Of a stretch of 64,000 nt of DNA, positions 60,701 through 64,000 are shown one piece after another. The translations under genes and the position numbers were made by a program. The DNA lies in contig CALBTB010000006.1 in NCBI GenBank assembly GCA_937967995.1, positions 279,739 through 343,738 of the forward strand, written 5' to 3'. Under the pieces are notes generated by a model. The model did not search any database and was not told where the DNA came from. It worked only from the letters and a program-made list of their open reading frames with translations. The DNA is from an uncultured Gammaproteobacteria bacterium. GTDB taxonomy: Bacteria > Pseudomonadota > Gammaproteobacteria > UBA6429 > Thiohalophilaceae. Position 1 is the stretch's first letter. The number at the start of each line of letters is the position of its first letter.

Positions 60701-60942
60701 CGCATATTGTGGACATGATCAAGAACGAAGAAATCGCGTTGATTATCAACACCACGGAAGGGCGCCAGGCCACGGCGGACTCCTATGAAATTCGTCGTGA
60801 AGCGCTGCAACATAAAGTGGCCTACACCACCACGCTGGCCGGTGGCGATGCCATCTGTATTGCCCTCAAGGAAAAGGATCGCAGCGGCGTGAAGAGTTTG
60901 CAGGAACTGCACAGCGATCTGCGCAAGGAAAAAGTCGCATGA
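57709..60942 (+). CDS. carB: Carbamoyl-phosphate synthase large subunit
   Basis: 1077 aa, full family length. Two homologous ATP-grasp halves are visible: [20 protein letters not shown] with [17 protein letters not shown], and [20 protein letters not shown] with [18 protein letters not shown]. The C-terminal MGS-like allosteric domain starts around residue 935 ([20 protein letters not shown]). It makes carbamoyl phosphate from bicarbonate, ATP and ammonia channelled from CarA. The greA ATG overlaps its stop by four bases. Confidence 0.99.
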   Translation: [1077 protein letters not shown]

Positions 60943-61421
60943 GTCGAATCCCCGTTACTGCCACGGGCGCGGAAAAACTGCGCGCCGAACTGGATGAACT
61001 GAAAAAGGTCAAACGGCCGGCCATTATTCAGGCCATTGCCGAAGCGCGCGAACACGGCGATTTAAAGGAAAACGCCGAATACCATGCCGCGCGCGAACAG
61101 CAGAGTTTTACCGAAGGCCGTATTCAGGAAATCGAAGCGGCCCTGTCCAATGCCGAGATCATCGATGTCAAAACGGTCGGCCAGAATGCCGGCAAGAAAA
61201 TCGTGTTCGGTGCCACGGTCGATCTGTTTGATGTCAACGAAGAAAAAGATGTCACGTATCAAATCGTCGGTGAACTGGAAGCAGACATCAAACAGAATCT
61301 CATTTCCGTCACCTCACCCATCGCACGAGCCTTAATCGGCAAAAGCGTGGATGATGCCGTGACCGTACAGGCCCCCGGCGGCGATCGGGAATACGAAATC
61401 GTCGATGTAAGGTACGAGTAA
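60939..61421 (+). CDS. greA: Transcript cleavage factor GreA
   Basis: 160 aa. GreA rescues backtracked RNA polymerase by stimulating transcript cleavage. The N-terminal coiled coil has PVTATGAEKLRAELDELKKV, DLKENAEYHAAREQQSFTEG with the acidic tip, and the C-domain has SPIARALIGKSVDDAVTVQAPGG-type residues. carAB-greA linkage is standard in gammaproteobacteria. Confidence 0.98.
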   Translation: MSRIPVTATGAEKLRAELDELKKVKRPAIIQAIAEAREHGDLKENAEYHAAREQQSFTEGRIQEIEAALSNAEIIDVKTVGQNAGKKIVFGATVDLFDVNEEKDVTYQIVGELEADIKQNLISVTSPIARALIGKSVDDAVTVQAPGGDREYEIVDVRYE

Positions 61422-61427
61422 TACGCC

Positions 61428-61913
61428 ATGGCCCATCCTTACCAGAAAATGCTGGAGCGCATCAGGGAGTTTCTCGACGAAGCCGAAGGCGAGTTCGGGC
61501 CCAAGATCAAATACGCCATTGATTCCGCAAAAGAGAAAGCCTCCGAACTGGGCGAACTCAGCAAGGAAGAAGAGGAAAAGGGGGCTGACTACATCAAGCG
61601 AGAACTGCACGTTGCCGCCGAGTATTTAGAAATGGAAGGCAAGGAACTGAGTGACTGGTTCAAGTTTGATGTTGAACTGGTGGAAGATAAATTACTCGAT
61701 GTCTTCAACCATGCCATCAACAACACTTCTATCGAATTACAAAACCTCAAACAACGCGCCGAACAGGAAAACCTCTGGTACATGGGCGAAGTCACCGGCC
61801 CCGGCACATTCATCTGCACCAACTGCAATCATGAACTGAGTTTTTATCACATCCAGGATCTCCCCGCCTGCCCCAAATGCGGCGAAGGTGTGTTTAAGCG
61901 GGTGTCGAGTTAA
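61428..61913 (+). CDS. Zinc-ribbon protein of the DUF1451/YbeL family
   Basis: 161 aa. An N-terminal helical acidic part (to about 110) is followed by a C-terminal zinc ribbon: FICTNCNHELSFYHIQDLPA then CPKCGEGVFKR, giving a CxxC-CxxC site. The layout MLERI-EFL, ELSKEE-EK---YIKREL and LWYMGEVTGPGTF matches YbeL-like proteins, whose function is unknown. It starts six bases after greA, so it probably shares the transcript. Confidence 0.88.
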   Translation: MAHPYQKMLERIREFLDEAEGEFGPKIKYAIDSAKEKASELGELSKEEEEKGADYIKRELHVAAEYLEMEGKELSDWFKFDVELVEDKLLDVFNHAINNTSIELQNLKQRAEQENLWYMGEVTGPGTFICTNCNHELSFYHIQDLPACPKCGEGVFKRVSS

Positions 61914-62376
61914 AACATTTTAAGTAAGTTCTTTATCAGATCTATTAAAACAATTTCCCCCGTAAATGTGAAAACGGTCGTGAGTTTGTAATTCACACAT
62001 GATCTATGTCTTGATAATGTTATAAAGATGCGATAAAAAACGATACATTCATGGAATTGAACGTAACAAATAAGAAATTGCTAAATTTTTAATTTAATTC
62101 GAGCTCATGCAATGTGTGGCTCGTTCAATTTAAAAAGAATAAATAAAGGGAGATGACATGATGTCACGCGGTTGGCTTTTGGGGGTTATTGAGTATGCGA
62201 TAAAAACCTCGATATCTAATTACTTCTTCATTATCTTGCGTGTAAAAAAATCAATAATAAATCTCCGGACAGTTATCCGTTTTTTCTTTTTGAGTTGTAT
62301 CCATCTATTGCTATTCCGGGACCGTTCAGGCGGTAACGTTGAGCATCCAATGTTCGAGATTTAGATTTGGGAGGCT
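61914..62376. other. AT-rich intergenic region
   Basis: This 463-base gap appears clearly lower in GC than the genes to its left. CGAGC (62100) and GCTCG (62120) can pair across 15 bases, but there is no U-run. A 68-codon frame at 62158-62364 has AAGGGAG upstream and would end 12 bases before the next gene; its product (hydrophobic, Phe/Ile/Arg-rich) resembles nothing I know, so I leave it as a possible short gene only. Confidence 0.4.
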
Positions 62377-62994
62377 ATGAAGACTATGCGAATTGCAGTT
62401 AAAGCATTAATAGGTTTAGGAGTTGTTATCGTCTTGCTGTCCACAGGATATTGGATAGGAAATAAAAATGCAGAATCGATAGCCGAGTTACCAATTGCCG
62501 AGTTACCAAACTGTCATCCGCCATTTGGAGATTTAGCGCCTGATGGTAACGTGTTTGTTGTGTTAACACCTGACAAAATGGCGGTGACGATTTCACCCTT
62601 AAACTCAGATAAGAATCCGTGGGAGATTAAACTGACTCGTCCCGCAAGTGACATCATTGCTATCAGCAATGAGACTATTCTGGTTTCCTATGGAACTACC
62701 GGGGAAGTTTCCCTGCTGAATATAGTAGGGGACCAACCAGAGCAAACAATCAAAGTAGGGAACTTTGCAGGTGGAATGTGCCGATCCGCTACCTCACAGG
62801 CATTTATCAGCGATCCGGTCAGCGGAAAGGTTTACCAATTCGAACCGTCCAGCAAAAGCGTAATACATGCGTATTCGGTTAAAGGGGAGCCGACCCACAT
62901 GAAATGGCGTGTACCCGATACCGAGCTCGAGGTCTTTGGCGATAATAAAGAGTCGTTAGGTATTCTAAACGTGACCTCAAATGCACAAGGCTAA
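62377..62994 (+). CDS. Membrane-anchored beta-propeller-like protein
   Basis: 205 aa, family not recognised. A single N-terminal helix (AVKALIGLGVVIVLLSTGYW) anchors or exports it. The remainder is built of short beta repeats with the rhythm FGDLAPDGNVFVVLTPDKMA, IIAISNETILVSYGTTGEVS, QAFISDPVSGKVYQFEPSSK, like WD/NHL-type propeller blades. At this length there are only about four blades, so it may need to dimerise or be a partial propeller. A 15-base tandem duplication gives the repeated IAELP near residue 36. It precedes the Ig-repeat gene by 55 bases. Confidence 0.65.
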   Translation: MKTMRIAVKALIGLGVVIVLLSTGYWIGNKNAESIAELPIAELPNCHPPFGDLAPDGNVFVVLTPDKMAVTISPLNSDKNPWEIKLTRPASDIIAISNETILVSYGTTGEVSLLNIVGDQPEQTIKVGNFAGGMCRSATSQAFISDPVSGKVYQFEPSSKSVIHAYSVKGEPTHMKWRVPDTELEVFGDNKESLGILNVTSNAQG

Positions 62995-63049
62995 TATAGC
63001 AATCTGAACGGACATTTAAATTACGCAGCTCTTTAAGGGGGAGTTTAAA

Positions 63050-64000
63050 GTGCAATATCGAACCATTTCAAAACTGTTAAGCGGTATCGTACTTTATTTG
63101 GGTATCATTACATCCGCATGGGCAACCAGTGCAAGCATTACTGTTTCTGGTAATCCGCTTATTACAATTAATGCGAGCGGGACTTTCAGTGTTTACCAAA
63201 TTTGTGACGCTAACGGAAACTGTTCCAATACGGATGGTTCAGGTTCGGTAACTGGCTACCAGAACAATGGTCACGTATGTAGTGCGAACGGTATTGGTTC
63301 GGCCAACTGTTCGTGGACCGCGGATGCGGGTCGTCTTTCTCAGGGAGTGCATACCTTCAAAGCAATTGCCAGGGATTACGGCGCCACCGCCAGCGACACC
63401 ACGACGATCACAATTGATAATACTCCCACGGTATCGATCACGAGTCCATCGGGCGGTCCGGTTGAAGGAGTATTTAACTTTACCGGCAACGTCACCTTCA
63501 AGCCGGTGGCCAGTGGAAACACAGGCACAGTCCGTTTATATGTGGACGGTGCGTATCGGGTAGGCAGATCATTTACCACCACCTCAGCGTCGTTTGATTA
63601 TAACGCCTGGGTTGGTTATAACCTGGATGCGGGAAGACTCAGCCAGGGAACTCACACATTCAAAGTCATTGCGACTTCGGCCAACGGCGTTTCCGTTAGT
63701 GATGAGCGCACCATTACGGTCGACAACACGCCTCAGGTATCGATCACGGAACCATCGGGCGGACCAGTCGAAGGCGAGTTTAATTTTACCGGCAACGTCA
63801 CCTTCAAGCCGGTGGACAGCGGTTATAATACGGGTACAGTCCGCTTATATGTCGACGGTGCGTATCGGGTTGGCAGATCATTTACCACTACCTCGGCACC
63901 GTTTGATTATAACGCCTGGGTTGGTTATAGCCTGGATGCGGGAAAACTCAGCCAGGGAACTCACACATTCAAAGTCATTGCGACTTCGGCCAACGGCGTT
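63050..64000 (+). CDS. Secreted protein with tandem Ig-like repeats (3' end outside the window)
   Basis: The frame from GTG 63050, with GGGGGAG upstream, stays open for 317 codons to the window edge. A signal peptide (LLSGIVLYLGIITSAWA) is followed by a diverged repeat (about residues 29-127). Then come near-identical repeats starting at 63431 and 63737, 306 bases (102 aa) apart. Each has VSIT-PSGGPVEG-FNFTGN, GTVRLYVDGAYRVGRSF, then DAG-LSQGTHTFKVIATSAN and a -DNTP linker. The repeat fits bacterial Ig-like domains of surface or adhesive proteins. The gene could be much longer; anchor and function are not visible. Confidence 0.8.
   Translation, partial: MQYRTISKLLSGIVLYLGIITSAWATSASITVSGNPLITINASGTFSVYQICDANGNCSNTDGSGSVTGYQNNGHVCSANGIGSANCSWTADAGRLSQGVHTFKAIARDYGATASDTTTITIDNTPTVSITSPSGGPVEGVFNFTGNVTFKPVASGNTGTVRLYVDGAYRVGRSFTTTSASFDYNAWVGYNLDAGRLSQGTHTFKVIATSANGVSVSDERTITVDNTPQVSITEPSGGPVEGEFNFTGNVTFKPVDSGYNTGTVRLYVDGAYRVGRSFTTTSAPFDYNAWVGYSLDAGKLSQGTHTFKVIATSANGV

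Overview
The window is a piece of a gammaproteobacterial chromosome. Three blocks point to this: a polar-flagellum regulon of the Pseudomonas/Vibrio type (fleQ, fleS, fleR, sigma-54 promoters); an aryl polyene (APE) pigment cluster; and the housekeeping order smpB-ratA-rnfH-bamE-fur-recN-nadK-hrcA-grpE-dnaK-dnaJ-dapB-carA-carB-greA, usual in gammaproteobacteria. The cell is a motile Gram-negative with lipoproteins, a Bam complex and c-di-GMP signalling. I cannot name the genus from sequence alone.

Region 1 (1-15681) is flagellar: flaG (cut by the window edge), fliD, fliS, a FliT-like chaperone, a degenerate PilZ-like protein, the master activator fleQ, the kinase/regulator pair fleS-fleR, fliE-F-G-H-I-J, fliK and fliA (sigma-28). 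Three clean sigma-54 (-24/-12) sites precede fliD, fleS and fliK, consistent with FleQ/FleR control. The usual fliL-fliR/flhB/flhA/flhF/fleN genes are missing between fliK and fliA. Region 2 (15849-19785) holds an unrecognised coiled-coil membrane protein paired with a VWA lipoprotein, a DUF1249 protein, a Sel1-SPOR protein and an orphan reverse-strand gene.

Region 3 (19957-35009) is a complete-looking APE operon in the order C D E F G H I J - ammonia-lyase - K L M N O P Q R: two acyl carrier proteins, ketosynthases, a ketoreductase, two dehydratases, an acyl-ACP ligase, acyl- and glycosyltransferases, and LolA-like/MMPL/lipoprotein export parts. The embedded MIO ammonia-lyase probably makes the aryl starter from tyrosine or phenylalanine. 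Region 4 (35022-41465) has two lipoprotein genes, a diguanylate cyclase with an ethylene-receptor-like membrane domain, and an NMT1-like binding lipoprotein overlapping a GGDEF-EAL protein.

Region 5 (41489-61913) is housekeeping: ssrA (tmRNA) with smpB, an NSS transporter, fur, recN, nadK, the heat-shock operon (CIRCE plus two sigma-32-like promoters), dapB, carAB with a leader hairpin, greA and a DUF1451 zinc-ribbon protein. Its four larger gaps carry islands of hairpins whose loops are nearly fixed (AGGGA[T/A/G] or ATGGA[C/T]) while their stems differ but stay complementary. This is the most unusual DNA-level structure I see. Region 6 (61914-64000) appears AT-richer at first and looks accessory: a beta-propeller-like membrane-anchored protein and the start of a secreted protein with near-identical Ig-like repeats that runs off the window.
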